Of a stretch of DNA of 14,494 bases, positions 7,746 through 14,494 are shown piece by piece (positions within the stretch are counted from its first letter, which is position 1; each line of letters starts with the position of its first letter). Made by a program: the position numbers and the translations under genes. The stretch covers positions 1 to 14,494 of the forward strand of contig JAJFMB010000044.1 of assembly GCA_021772355.1 (NCBI GenBank). The letters run 5' to 3'. Below the pieces are notes generated by a model. That model saw nothing but the letters and a program-made list of their open reading frames with translations. It was not told where the DNA came from and searched no databases. Source of the DNA: Chlamydiota bacterium. Its GTDB lineage: Bacteria > Chlamydiota > Chlamydiia > Chlamydiales > JAJFMB01.

Positions 7746-7831
7746 CCACAAATGTATTTAGCGTTTTGTCTTGAGAAAATAGATCTTCGTATCCTTTGCC
7801 TATGTTAGAATTACTAGAGTTTCTTCTCTCG

Positions 7832-9193
7832 TTAGACGTAATTTTTTTTGGTAAAAGAGAGGTTCGGATTGTGTGCTTTTAGGGCTCTGTAAAGAAAGAG
7901 GCTCTGAAAGAAGGCGCTAAAGCTGGTCGCAAGAGCAACACTTGGAGCGCCAAGTTGGAATCCGAACACAAAGAGAGCGTTAAGAGAAATGTTAATACCC
8001 ACAGCGTAGAGACTCGCTCTTGCGGGATTACGGTAGTCGTTTAGAGCGTAAAGTGCTGGAGCTAAGATTAAAACAAAGGTCATAGGGATCAGACCGAGAG
8101 TGTATCCCCATAGACAGTGAGTTGTGCCAAGTGATGATGACGCAGTGAAATTGCCGTGTTGGTAAATAAGATTAATAAAAGTGTTTCCGAAAAATAAAAG
8201 GACTATTGACAAGGGGAGCATAAAAATAAAGCTCTTCTGCAGCGCATAGGTTAAAAAGTGGTTAAAGCGTTGATTGTCTTGGTCTTTACAGGCTCGCGTT
8301 AGAGGTGGGAGCAAAGCTCCTGATAGGGCAATGCCAAAAAGCGCAAGAGGGAGTTGTTGTAGTCGAATGGCGTACCAAAGATAGGCTGGGCCTGAGGGAT
8401 CGGAGAAGCGAGCAAAGAGAGGATCTAGGGCATTATTCACTTGGGTCGCGGCTACGCCAACGATGCCGAGTAAGAGGGGTTTTCCTAAAAGTTTTAAGTC
8501 TGAGGAACGGCAACGTACTCCTTTCCAGAATGAAATCATGTGGTTTTTCCGTAAGAAGCTAATTGTCTGGGGAAGTGTAACTGCCCATTGGGCAACGCAG
8601 GCAATAAGGATAAAGCCGGTCAAAAGAGGCATGGCTTGTTCGGGTGAAAGGTGTTTGAGAAGAAGTACACCAATGATCCACGTAAGATTGAAAAAGACAG
8701 GGGAAACGCTGGGAGTAAAATAAGATTTTGCGCATTGCAACAAGGAAGCATTGATTCCGTAGAGGCAGATGAAGAGCAAGCTTGGCATGAGAAGAAGGGT
8801 GAGCCAAATGATGTCTAAGGTGTCGCGGTTTGCGTTTGCTGTGAGTGAAAAAATCCATAACACACACATTATAAGTGTGATAAGGATAGATAATCCCGCT
8901 AACAAAAAGATTTTAACATCCCGAAAGAAGAGGCAGGCTCTCAAAGGATCTTCGGCGCGCAATGTTTCAAATTGTGGTATGAAGGCAGATTGCAAAGCTC
9001 CCTCTCCAAAAAGGCGGCGCATAAGGTGGGCAAGCCTGTAGGCAGCAAAAAATGTTGCTGTCGCAGGGTGTGTCCCAAAGATGAAGGCCATGACGATATC
9101 GCGCATCATTCCGGAAATGCGACTTAAGGCTGTTCCGGAAAAAAAATGTGATGCCGTTTTGGCGATGGATCGGGTTGTGTCTACTGTAGTCAT
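7832..9193 (-). CDS. murJ: Lipid II flippase MurJ (MviN), short C-terminus
   Basis: This is an integral inner-membrane protein of the MOP superfamily that flips lipid II to the periplasmic side for peptidoglycan synthesis. Its 453 residues hold about twelve hydrophobic helices. The N-terminus has the family signatures SGTALSRISGMMRDIV (about 19-34) and HLMRRLFGEGALQSAFIP (about 55-72), including the functional Arg residues of the first loops. Most MurJ proteins have about 510-550 residues and fourteen helices; here the frame stops after the helix equivalent to TM12. The last codons run through eight A residues (coding strand), but neither alternative frame beyond it encodes membrane helices, so a simple frameshift does not explain the shortening. 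The ATG has no Shine-Dalgarno. It diverges from nfo over 68 bp and shares its -35 region. In Chlamydia, MurJ serves the reduced division-septum peptidoglycan. Confidence 0.93.
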   Translation of the reverse strand: MTTVDTTRSIAKTASHFFSGTALSRISGMMRDIVMAFIFGTHPATATFFAAYRLAHLMRRLFGEGALQSAFIPQFETLRAEDPLRACLFFRDVKIFLLAGLSILITLIMCVLWIFSLTANANRDTLDIIWLTLLLMPSLLFICLYGINASLLQCAKSYFTPSVSPVFFNLTWIIGVLLLKHLSPEQAMPLLTGFILIACVAQWAVTLPQTISFLRKNHMISFWKGVRCRSSDLKLLGKPLLLGIVGVAATQVNNALDPLFARFSDPSGPAYLWYAIRLQQLPLALFGIALSGALLPPLTRACKDQDNQRFNHFLTYALQKSFIFMLPLSIVLLFFGNTFINLIYQHGNFTASSSLGTTHCLWGYTLGLIPMTFVLILAPALYALNDYRNPARASLYAVGINISLNALFVFGFQLGAPSVALATSFSAFFQSLFLYRALKAHNPNLSFTKKNYV

Positions 9194-9201
9194 CGATGAG
9201 A

Positions 9202-9230
9202 AGAATGAGGAACTGATGAACTCTTGTCAA
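9202..9230 (-). promoter_or_regulatory. Predicted murJ promoter, near-leaderless
   Basis: On the minus strand a perfect TTGACA (9230 to 9225) is followed after 17 bases by CATTCT (9207 to 9202), a weak -10. The start would be near 9195, only about two bases before the murJ ATG. Its -35 overlaps the nfo -35 on the other strand. Confidence 0.4.
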
Positions 9231-9252
9231 TAAGCAGTTTTGCTGCTACAAT
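9224..9252 (+). promoter_or_regulatory. Predicted nfo-asnS promoter, near-leaderless
   Basis: TTGTCA (9224-9229), 17 bases, TACAAT (9247-9252), with TG one base before the -10. Transcription should begin at about 9259-9260, two or three bases before the nfo ATG at 9262, so the message would be essentially leaderless. Confidence 0.6.
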
Positions 9253-9261
9253 TTCTAACTG

Positions 9262-10128
9262 ATGAATAAGGTAGAACCACAAGATTTACTTATTGGCGCT
9301 CACACTTCCGCTGCGGGAGGAGTTGCGAATGCGTTGCTGGAAGGCCAAAAAATTGGCGCCACAACCATTCAACTATTTACTGCAAATCAAAAACGTTGGG
9401 AAGGTAAGGCGTTAACGGAAAAAGATATTGATCTTTGGAAGGAGACTTTAGAAGCAACAGGTCTTCAAAAGATCATGAGCCACGATAGTTATTTGATAAA
9501 TCTAGGTTGTCCAAATCCGGAAACCCTGCAAAAGAGCCAGCGCGCTTTTCGTGAAGAGCTGAAACGCTGCTTACAGTTGGGTATTACCTATCTCAACTTT
9601 CACCCGGGATCGTCATTAAAAGATGATCCTGAAAAATGCCTTGATCGTATAGCCGAGAATCTTCTTCAGGTGGAAGATCTAGCAGCCAGTGGAGAGACGA
9701 GACTTTTGTTGGAGACAACTGCCGGTCAGGGAACAAATATGGGATGGCGTTTTGAGCATTTAGCCCACATCATTGAAAAGGTTAAAGCGCGGATTCCCAT
9801 TGGAGTATGCATTGATACCTGTCACATCTTTGCTGCAGGATACGATATTCGTACTCCGGAAAGTTGGAATGAGACGTTGGAAGAATTTGATCGTGTTGTG
9901 GGATTAGAGCATCTTTACGCTTTTCATCTTAATGATTCACTTAAGGATTTGGGGTCGCGCGTCGATAGGCACCAGCCCTTAGGAGAAGGAAAAATCGGAT
10001 TGGAATGCTTTAAATTTTTAATGAAAGATCCAAGAACTAGAGAATTGCCAAAATATTTAGAAACTCCCGGCGGTGTCGATGCATGGGCTGAGGAGATTCC
10101 CTTATTGAGAAGGTTGTCATGCGAGTAA
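9262..10128 (+). CDS. nfo: Endonuclease IV (AP endonuclease)
   Basis: This is a metal-dependent apurinic/apyrimidinic endonuclease of base-excision repair. It cuts 5' of abasic sites and trims blocked 3' ends. The 288 residues match the family length, and the fold is a TIM barrel. All nine metal ligands of the three-metal centre can be placed: His74, His114, Glu151, Asp185, His188, His222, Asp235, His237 and Glu267. The N-terminal GAHTSAAGG (12-20) and the FHLND and ETPGG segments are family signatures. The ATG at 9262 fits the family N-terminus, and no closer in-frame ATG is plausible. There is no Shine-Dalgarno, consistent with the predicted start point only two or three bases upstream. The gene overlaps asnS by 10 bp and forms an operon with it, and it diverges from murJ. 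Confidence 0.97.
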   Translation: MNKVEPQDLLIGAHTSAAGGVANALLEGQKIGATTIQLFTANQKRWEGKALTEKDIDLWKETLEATGLQKIMSHDSYLINLGCPNPETLQKSQRAFREELKRCLQLGITYLNFHPGSSLKDDPEKCLDRIAENLLQVEDLAASGETRLLLETTAGQGTNMGWRFEHLAHIIEKVKARIPIGVCIDTCHIFAAGYDIRTPESWNETLEEFDRVVGLEHLYAFHLNDSLKDLGSRVDRHQPLGEGKIGLECFKFLMKDPRTRELPKYLETPGGVDAWAEEIPLLRRLSCE

Positions 10129-11522
10129 AAATTAAAGCGATAAAAAATCCCTCTCCCGATGCACCATCGGCAGTGGGTTCAGAAGTAGTGATTAAGGGGT
10201 GGGTGCGTTCAATAAGAAACCAAAAGACCTTCGCCTTTATTGATGTCAATGATGGATCAACTTTGTCGGGTCTGCAGGTTGTTGTTGATGCTAAGATGCC
10301 GAATTATGCGACCTTAATAAATGACATCACAACAGGAACTTCTGTAGCAGTTAAGGGGACGTTAGTTGAGAGTGCCGGAAAAAACCAAACAGTAGAATTG
10401 CAGGCAAAAGAAGTGAACATCATGGGAAAATGCGATGCGACCGTCTATCCATTGCAAAAAAAGCGTCACTCCTTTGAATTTTTGCGAACAATTACGCATT
10501 TACGCCCTCGCACAAATACATTGGGAGCTGTTGCGCGTGTACGTAACGCACTTGCCTTTGCAACGCACCGCTTTTTTCAAGAGCGCGATTTCCTGTATGT
10601 GAACACTCCTATAATTACCGGATCGGACTGTGAGGGAGCGGGAGAGCTTTTCCGTGTGACAACGATTGATCCCGCAACTCCCCCTAAAAAGGAAGATAAG
10701 AAGGTTGATTATGGGAAAGATTTCTTTGAGAAGCCGACATATCTAACTGTTTCGGGTCAGCTCAACGGAGAAATATATGCTTGTGCTCTTTCAGATATTT
10801 ACACTTTTGGACCGACTTTCCGCGCTGAAAACTCTAACACTTCTCGTCATTTGGCAGAGTTTTGGATGATTGAGCCTGAAATGGCATTTGCTGATCTTAA
10901 TGACAATATGGACAATGCCGAAGCTTTCCTAAAATACGTCTTAAATGCAGTTATGGAAGAGTGCAGCGAAGATATGGCTTTCTTTGATAAGTACATCTCT
11001 CCGGGATTAATCGAAAGATTGCGTCATGTTGCTGAGACTCCTTTTGAACGCGCCTCTTACACTTTTGCAATCCGCATACTCGAAAAATCCAACAAGAGTT
11101 TCGAGTATCCGATAGAATGGGGCAGCGATCTACAGTCTGAGCATGAAAGGTATTTAGCTGAAGAGTATTATGGCAAGCCTGTGATGCTATATGATTGGCC
11201 AAAGAAAATTAAACCTTTTTACATGCGTCAAAATGACGATAACAAAACTGTGGCTGCCATGGATGTTCTTGTTCCGAAAATTGGAGAAATCGTCGGAGGA
11301 AGTCAGCGGGAAGAAAGATTTGATATTCTTAGAGAGAGAATGAAAACTACTGGACTTTCGGAAGAAGAGTATTGGTGGTACTTAGAACTAAGAAAATACG
11401 GAACTGTTCCTCATTCCGGATATGGAGTCGGTTTTGAAAGGCTTGTACAATTCGTTACAGGGCTTGAAAATATTCGCGAGACAATTCCTTTTCCTCGATA
11501 CCCTGGTAAAGCTGAATTCTAA
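10119..11522 (+). CDS. asnS: Asparaginyl-tRNA synthetase
   Basis: This cytoplasmic class IIb synthetase charges tRNA-Asn with asparagine. The 467 residues equal the bacterial AsnRS length and match E. coli AsnRS along the whole protein. An OB-fold anticodon-binding domain (about 20-105) precedes the catalytic domain. Diagnostic segments are CEGAGELF (171-178), motif 2 FRAENSNTSRHLAEF (234-248) and motif 3 GYGVGFERL (434-442). AspRS is excluded by length (about 590 with its GAD insertion) and by the CEGAG segment. The start lies 10 bp inside nfo, so translation is probably coupled and both use the nfo promoter. Chlamydiaceae have no AsnRS and make Asn-tRNA with GatCAB, so its presence argues for an environmental chlamydia that can use free asparagine. 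No clear terminator follows. Confidence 0.97.
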   Translation: MRVKIKAIKNPSPDAPSAVGSEVVIKGWVRSIRNQKTFAFIDVNDGSTLSGLQVVVDAKMPNYATLINDITTGTSVAVKGTLVESAGKNQTVELQAKEVNIMGKCDATVYPLQKKRHSFEFLRTITHLRPRTNTLGAVARVRNALAFATHRFFQERDFLYVNTPIITGSDCEGAGELFRVTTIDPATPPKKEDKKVDYGKDFFEKPTYLTVSGQLNGEIYACALSDIYTFGPTFRAENSNTSRHLAEFWMIEPEMAFADLNDNMDNAEAFLKYVLNAVMEECSEDMAFFDKYISPGLIERLRHVAETPFERASYTFAIRILEKSNKSFEYPIEWGSDLQSEHERYLAEEYYGKPVMLYDWPKKIKPFYMRQNDDNKTVAAMDVLVPKIGEIVGGSQREERFDILRERMKTTGLSEEEYWWYLELRKYGTVPHSGYGVGFERLVQFVTGLENIRETIPFPRYPGKAEF

Positions 11523-11568
11523 TCCGTGCTTGCAAATGCGACTAGTTTTTGAAGTATTGTTTTCTCTG

Positions 11569-11598
11569 TTGACGCCCACCCCCAATGTATGCTAGAAA
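11569..11598 (+). promoter_or_regulatory. Predicted promoter of the FHA-domain gene
   Basis: TTGACG (11569-11574), 18 bases, TAGAAA (11593-11598) with TG one base before the -10. The start would lie near 11605. The -35 is strong and the -10 moderate. Confidence 0.45.
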
Positions 11599-11601
11599 AA
11601 T

Positions 11602-11611
11602 ACGTTAACGT
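11602..11611. promoter_or_regulatory. 10-bp perfect palindrome at the predicted start of the FHA-gene transcript
   Basis: ACGTTAACGT reads the same on both strands and spans the predicted +1. A repressor site is possible, but a 10-bp palindrome can also occur by chance. Confidence 0.25.
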
Positions 11612-11617
11612 TTATGC

Positions 11618-11622
11618 AAAGG
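11618..11622 (+). promoter_or_regulatory. Ribosome-binding site deciding the FHA-gene start
   Basis: AAAGG lies six bases before the ATG at 11629. The in-frame ATG at 11614 has no such site and would sit only about nine bases from the predicted transcription start, so 11629 is preferred. Confidence 0.5.
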
Positions 11623-11628
11623 TTGGGA

Positions 11629-14100
11629 ATGATTAAGATAACTCTACACCCAGATACCCCATCGTCTTCGGTCAGACAATTTCATAAGAAAATGGTGGTC
11701 ATTGGATCGAATCAGTCTTCTGAGTCAGATATTTCTCTAGAAGGAGAATCATTAAAAGACATCCACGTCAAACTTGTTGAGCAGGATGGTCAGTTTTTTG
11801 TTTTTAATAGCGCCAACGATCCTTTTGTCACACTTAATGACCGTCCATTTGGGAAAAAAGAAATAAAGAATCATGATCGGCTCACAATTGGTAACTCAAC
11901 TGTGCTTTTCGAGGGCATACCGAGTGCTGAAGGAGAGGAGGAAAGCGCTGATGCGCCTGTTGCGATTGAAGTTGCTGCTCCAACAACTGTTCCCACTCAT
12001 GATAGAATACAAGAACAAGAGCCCACGGCAGAAGATGAAGATGAGTGGAACGAGGATATTTTATCAAATATCGACATTGACGCTCACGTTAGAGAAGTGG
12101 AACAATTAGATCATTTTGTTGCTGAAAAGCAAGCAGATTCAGAAAAGGAAGTTGCACCGACTGAAACTATTAGCGAAAACATTGAGAAAGAGCCAGTCGA
12201 AATACAGCCCGAGCAGCAAGTTTGTCATGCAGAAAATGAAGAGCCTGAAGTAAGTCAAGCCCCTGAGGCTTTCGAGGAGCCGGAATCGGAAAACTGGTCA
12301 AAAGAAGATGTGAAACGTAAAACCGTTTCTACAAAAAAAAGCACACGGCTTTTTGTAACAGTTCTCTCTTTTGTGTTTGTCTTAACTTTTCTAATTGCGG
12401 GTGGTATCTACATCAATGTAAGTGAACAAAGTGATAAGGAAGAGTTTAAAGTCGCTGAAGGTGTTGCAGATGTCGCGATTGCCTTGTCCCACACAAAAAT
12501 CAATAGAGAAAGTCCTCAAAAACATCATTGGTCTGACCCTTCTTTTTTGAACCAAGCGATACAAAAAGTGATTTCTCCTTTCTATACCCAAGCAACACGT
12601 ATTGGTATCAATGGGCAGTTCACCGACTGGCCTTTTATTGTCCGTATCTATACCAATAGTAATCTTGACCATTATATTTTGATTGCTCAACCAGTGCCTA
12701 GTTTGTTGCATTGGCTCGTGCCTAAAAAGACGATCCTATTGGATTCCGAAACAATGGAACTCCGTCGTACGAATAATCTTAAAGATTTGAATCGTTTACT
12801 GGTCAATCTTGATTTTCTCGAAGGTCACAAAGCGCATGAGATTACTGCATTTATCTCGCAACAAGAACTTATTCCGATTAGGTTTTTAGCCGGGAAAAAA
12901 AATAACAATGGTTTTGACATATCGCCCTCTTTAGCTAAGGTGCGTCCGGGAGCGGAAAATTTTATTTATAATGCACCTCGTTATCACTTGTTTGGTGAGA
13001 AATTGCTCGATAGTGCTTTGCACCTGTTTGATAATGCCACTAACAGTAAGGATATCGGGTCGCTCAAAGAGCAGATAGAATTTGTAAGCCAATACCCGGA
13101 TTTTGTGTTCTATTCTTCGAAAGGGAAGCAGATGGCTTTAGAAGGATTGCAGGCTTTAACAACGCTGGTCCCTGATAATGACTTCCTTGTAGGTTATCTG
13201 AAGCTTAATGAGAACGGTTATGTTCTGGGCAGTCGCTTGGTTGACGATCAGAGTGAGCTAGAATTTACCAGAATACCCTCACAAATGTTTCAGGAAGATG
13301 AAATTGCTGAGAAAGTGTCTCACATTTTGGAAGCAAAGCAAACATTATTAGATGAAGAGCATGAGGATGACTTTTCAATAAAGGGAGCTGATGTCAAAAA
13401 TGAAAGACAGGATATTGATGTGAATCACCCTCTCTTTCTGCAAATGTCGGCCTTATTGACAAATCGCCATCAGGAATTAAGTGTTCTCAGTGAAGAGATG
13501 GTAGATTTATTGAATAAACAGAATCAGAAACCTCAGTCACAATTTTTAATGTTGTTTCAGAAATTGCTAACTCAATATGAACAAGTTAGTTTTGATGCGC
13601 AGCAAAAAATTATGAACGAACTTCTTCAGCTGAATCAAAAGTACGCAAATCTTCCTTTTGAAGAGTTTATGCGTTATGTAAAAGCTTCCGGAATGGAGCC
13701 TTACATGGGTGACTACTTTATCCAAAAAAATGCATTTAGCGAAGCTGATGACCTGACCTCAGAGGAGTTTACAGAGTATTTAGGCAGCATTCAAAATGTG
13801 ACCAATTTAAAAGATCTCAATATTTCTCTCAATGAGATCTCCGATCTGCTTACAATAGAAAATGTTCCCGACGTAGATACCCTTATCACTTACCAAAACG
13901 CCGTTAGGCATCATACCTCCCAAAAGCTCTCCCAATTACTTCTAACGTCATCGGGTGATATTCTCCCTAATGCTTTTGACGAAGAAAATCACAACCTGCT
14001 TCTTAAGATCTTTACATCAGCCTGGATCACGGATTCAGAGGAGGTCGACTTCTATCTCAACGAGTTCGATCTACTTTCCAAAGACTACTCAGGGGAGTAA
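11629..14100 (+). CDS. Single-pass membrane protein with N-terminal degenerate FHA domain
   Basis: This protein has 823 residues from the ATG at 11629, or 828 from 11614. Residues 1-95 form an FHA-like beta-domain (IGSNQSSESDISL, DIHVKL, TLNDRPF, HDRLTIG). The phosphothreonine-binding residues are lost: Ser replaces the Arg after the first Gly, and Lys replaces the Ser of the SxxH motif, while the His remains. A very acidic Glu/Pro/Ala/Val-rich linker (about 95-225) leads to a basic stretch (KRKTVSTKKSTR) and one transmembrane helix at about 241-262. By the positive-inside rule the FHA domain is cytoplasmic and about 560 residues lie outside the membrane. The outer part has no family I recognise; its C-terminal third (about 590-800) is helical. 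Cytoplasmic FHA plus one helix plus a large outer domain recalls SctD/CdsD of type III secretion, but the helix position and neighbours differ. It is monocistronic with its own promoter, upstream of hisS. Confidence 0.85.
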   Translation: MIKITLHPDTPSSSVRQFHKKMVVIGSNQSSESDISLEGESLKDIHVKLVEQDGQFFVFNSANDPFVTLNDRPFGKKEIKNHDRLTIGNSTVLFEGIPSAEGEEESADAPVAIEVAAPTTVPTHDRIQEQEPTAEDEDEWNEDILSNIDIDAHVREVEQLDHFVAEKQADSEKEVAPTETISENIEKEPVEIQPEQQVCHAENEEPEVSQAPEAFEEPESENWSKEDVKRKTVSTKKSTRLFVTVLSFVFVLTFLIAGGIYINVSEQSDKEEFKVAEGVADVAIALSHTKINRESPQKHHWSDPSFLNQAIQKVISPFYTQATRIGINGQFTDWPFIVRIYTNSNLDHYILIAQPVPSLLHWLVPKKTILLDSETMELRRTNNLKDLNRLLVNLDFLEGHKAHEITAFISQQELIPIRFLAGKKNNNGFDISPSLAKVRPGAENFIYNAPRYHLFGEKLLDSALHLFDNATNSKDIGSLKEQIEFVSQYPDFVFYSSKGKQMALEGLQALTTLVPDNDFLVGYLKLNENGYVLGSRLVDDQSELEFTRIPSQMFQEDEIAEKVSHILEAKQTLLDEEHEDDFSIKGADVKNERQDIDVNHPLFLQMSALLTNRHQELSVLSEEMVDLLNKQNQKPQSQFLMLFQKLLTQYEQVSFDAQQKIMNELLQLNQKYANLPFEEFMRYVKASGMEPYMGDYFIQKNAFSEADDLTSEEFTEYLGSIQNVTNLKDLNISLNEISDLLTIENVPDVDTLITYQNAVRHHTSQKLSQLLLTSSGDILPNAFDEENHNLLLKIFTSAWITDSEEVDFYLNEFDLLSKDYSGE

Positions 14101-14171
14101 GTTTTACAGGATCGAGGATAAATCTATCATCCCCGAACAATAAAAATATGTTCTAAGGGAGTTTAGATAGA

Positions 14172-14191
14172 AAAATTTCTTGTGAAATTTT
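14172..14191. repeat. AT-rich inverted repeat upstream of hisS
   Basis: AAAATTTC, the loop TTGT, then GAAATTTT: a perfect 8-bp stem with a 4-base loop between the FHA gene and the hisS promoter. It has no long T tail and little G+C, so it is at best a weak terminator; a protein-binding site is also possible. Confidence 0.4.
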
Positions 14192-14209
14192 GTATTTCCA
14201 TCTTGCTAC

Positions 14210-14238
14210 TTTACACATACGGTTCTCTTTCCTATAAT
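14210..14238 (+). promoter_or_regulatory. Predicted hisS promoter
   Basis: TTTACA (14210-14215), 17 bases, and a perfect TATAAT (14233-14238). The start would be near 14245, leaving a leader of about 20 bases that contains AGGTGA (14255-14260) four bases before the hisS ATG. Confidence 0.65.
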
Positions 14239-14264
14239 GTTAGGTATTTCCGATAGGTGATTTC

Positions 14265-14494
14265 ATGAACATTCACATTCCTCCTGGCGTATTTGATATT
14301 TTGCCTCATGATCCTAAAGAAGAGTGGCGCTCCTCTTATTTGTGGGCTTATGTAGAAAAGGTAATTCGAGAAACAGCTCGTGACTATGGCTTTCAGGAGA
14401 TTCGTACGCCGATTTTTGAACGCACGGAACTGTTCATGCGAGGAGTCGGTGAGACCTCAGATATTGTTTCAAAAGAAATGTACACGTTTCTTGA
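14265..14494 (+). CDS. hisS: Histidyl-tRNA synthetase, 5' part (cut by the window edge)
   Basis: This class IIa synthetase charges tRNA-His. Only 76 complete codons are visible, and the frame is open at the window end. The N-terminus has the family motif 1 region: PPGVFDILP (6-14), YGFQEIRTPIFERTELF and VGETSDIVSKEMYTF. The variant GVFDI in place of the common GTxDI matches chlamydial HisRS as I recall it. The start at 14265 has AGGTGA four bases upstream and a strong predicted promoter 27 bases upstream. In Chlamydia hisS is followed by aspS; what follows here is outside the window. Confidence 0.95.
   Translation, partial: MNIHIPPGVFDILPHDPKEEWRSSYLWAYVEKVIRETARDYGFQEIRTPIFERTELFMRGVGETSDIVSKEMYTFL

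Noticed and set aside
7680..7843. Hidden continuation of murJ in another frame
   Set aside because: The two alternative frames beyond the A run give a hydrophilic peptide of about 50 codons or stop after about 16; neither looks like membrane helices.
11629..14100. Calling the FHA protein SctD/CdsD because of similar length and FHA domain
   Set aside because: Chlamydial CdsD has a different domain order with its helix much farther along and lies among type III secretion genes; only one N-terminal FHA and an early helix (about 241-262) are seen here.

Overview
This 14.5 kb window is bacterial, gene-dense and of moderate G+C. It most likely comes from a member of the Chlamydiales outside the family Chlamydiaceae (a Waddlia- or Parachlamydia-like amoeba symbiont). 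The ribosomal protein S4 and the start of histidyl-tRNA synthetase look distinctly chlamydial. rpsD, mviN/murJ and nfo lie together, as they do in Chlamydia, although reshuffled. The window also carries an asparaginyl-tRNA synthetase, which Chlamydiaceae lack because they make Asn-tRNA by transamidation. Family assignments come from reading the proteins by eye; no database search was possible.

Layout. (1) 1-5477, plus strand: a tightly overlapping four-gene operon holding a small acidic helical protein, a DUF115/Maf-like protein fused to MORN-type repeats, a second DUF115/Maf-like protein without repeats, and a small stand-alone MORN-repeat protein. (2) 5531-6832, minus strand: an NtrC/AtoC-type sigma-54 activator with no sensor kinase beside it and a Glu at the phospho-acceptor position. 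(3) 7059-7679: rpsD with a good promoter and an intrinsic terminator. (4) 7832-9193, minus strand: murJ, diverging over 68 bp from nfo-asnS (9262-11522, plus strand). (5) 11629-14100: a large single-pass membrane protein with a degenerate FHA domain. (6) 14265 to the window end: the 5' part of hisS.

How the parts fit. The first operon is the least conventional region. Two paralogues of a family best known from flagellin glycosylation sit with MORN-like repeats that are fused to one paralogue and encoded separately beside the other. This suggests an undescribed protein- or surface-modification module in bacteria not known to be flagellated. The rest is housekeeping (ribosome, peptidoglycan precursor export, base-excision repair, aminoacylation), apart from the sigma-54 activator and the FHA protein. 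Predicted sigma-70-type promoters are visible before rpsD, murJ, nfo, the FHA gene and hisS. The murJ and nfo promoters share one -35 region, and both transcripts should begin within a few bases of their ATG. No tRNA, rRNA, CRISPR array, insertion sequence or phage gene was seen.
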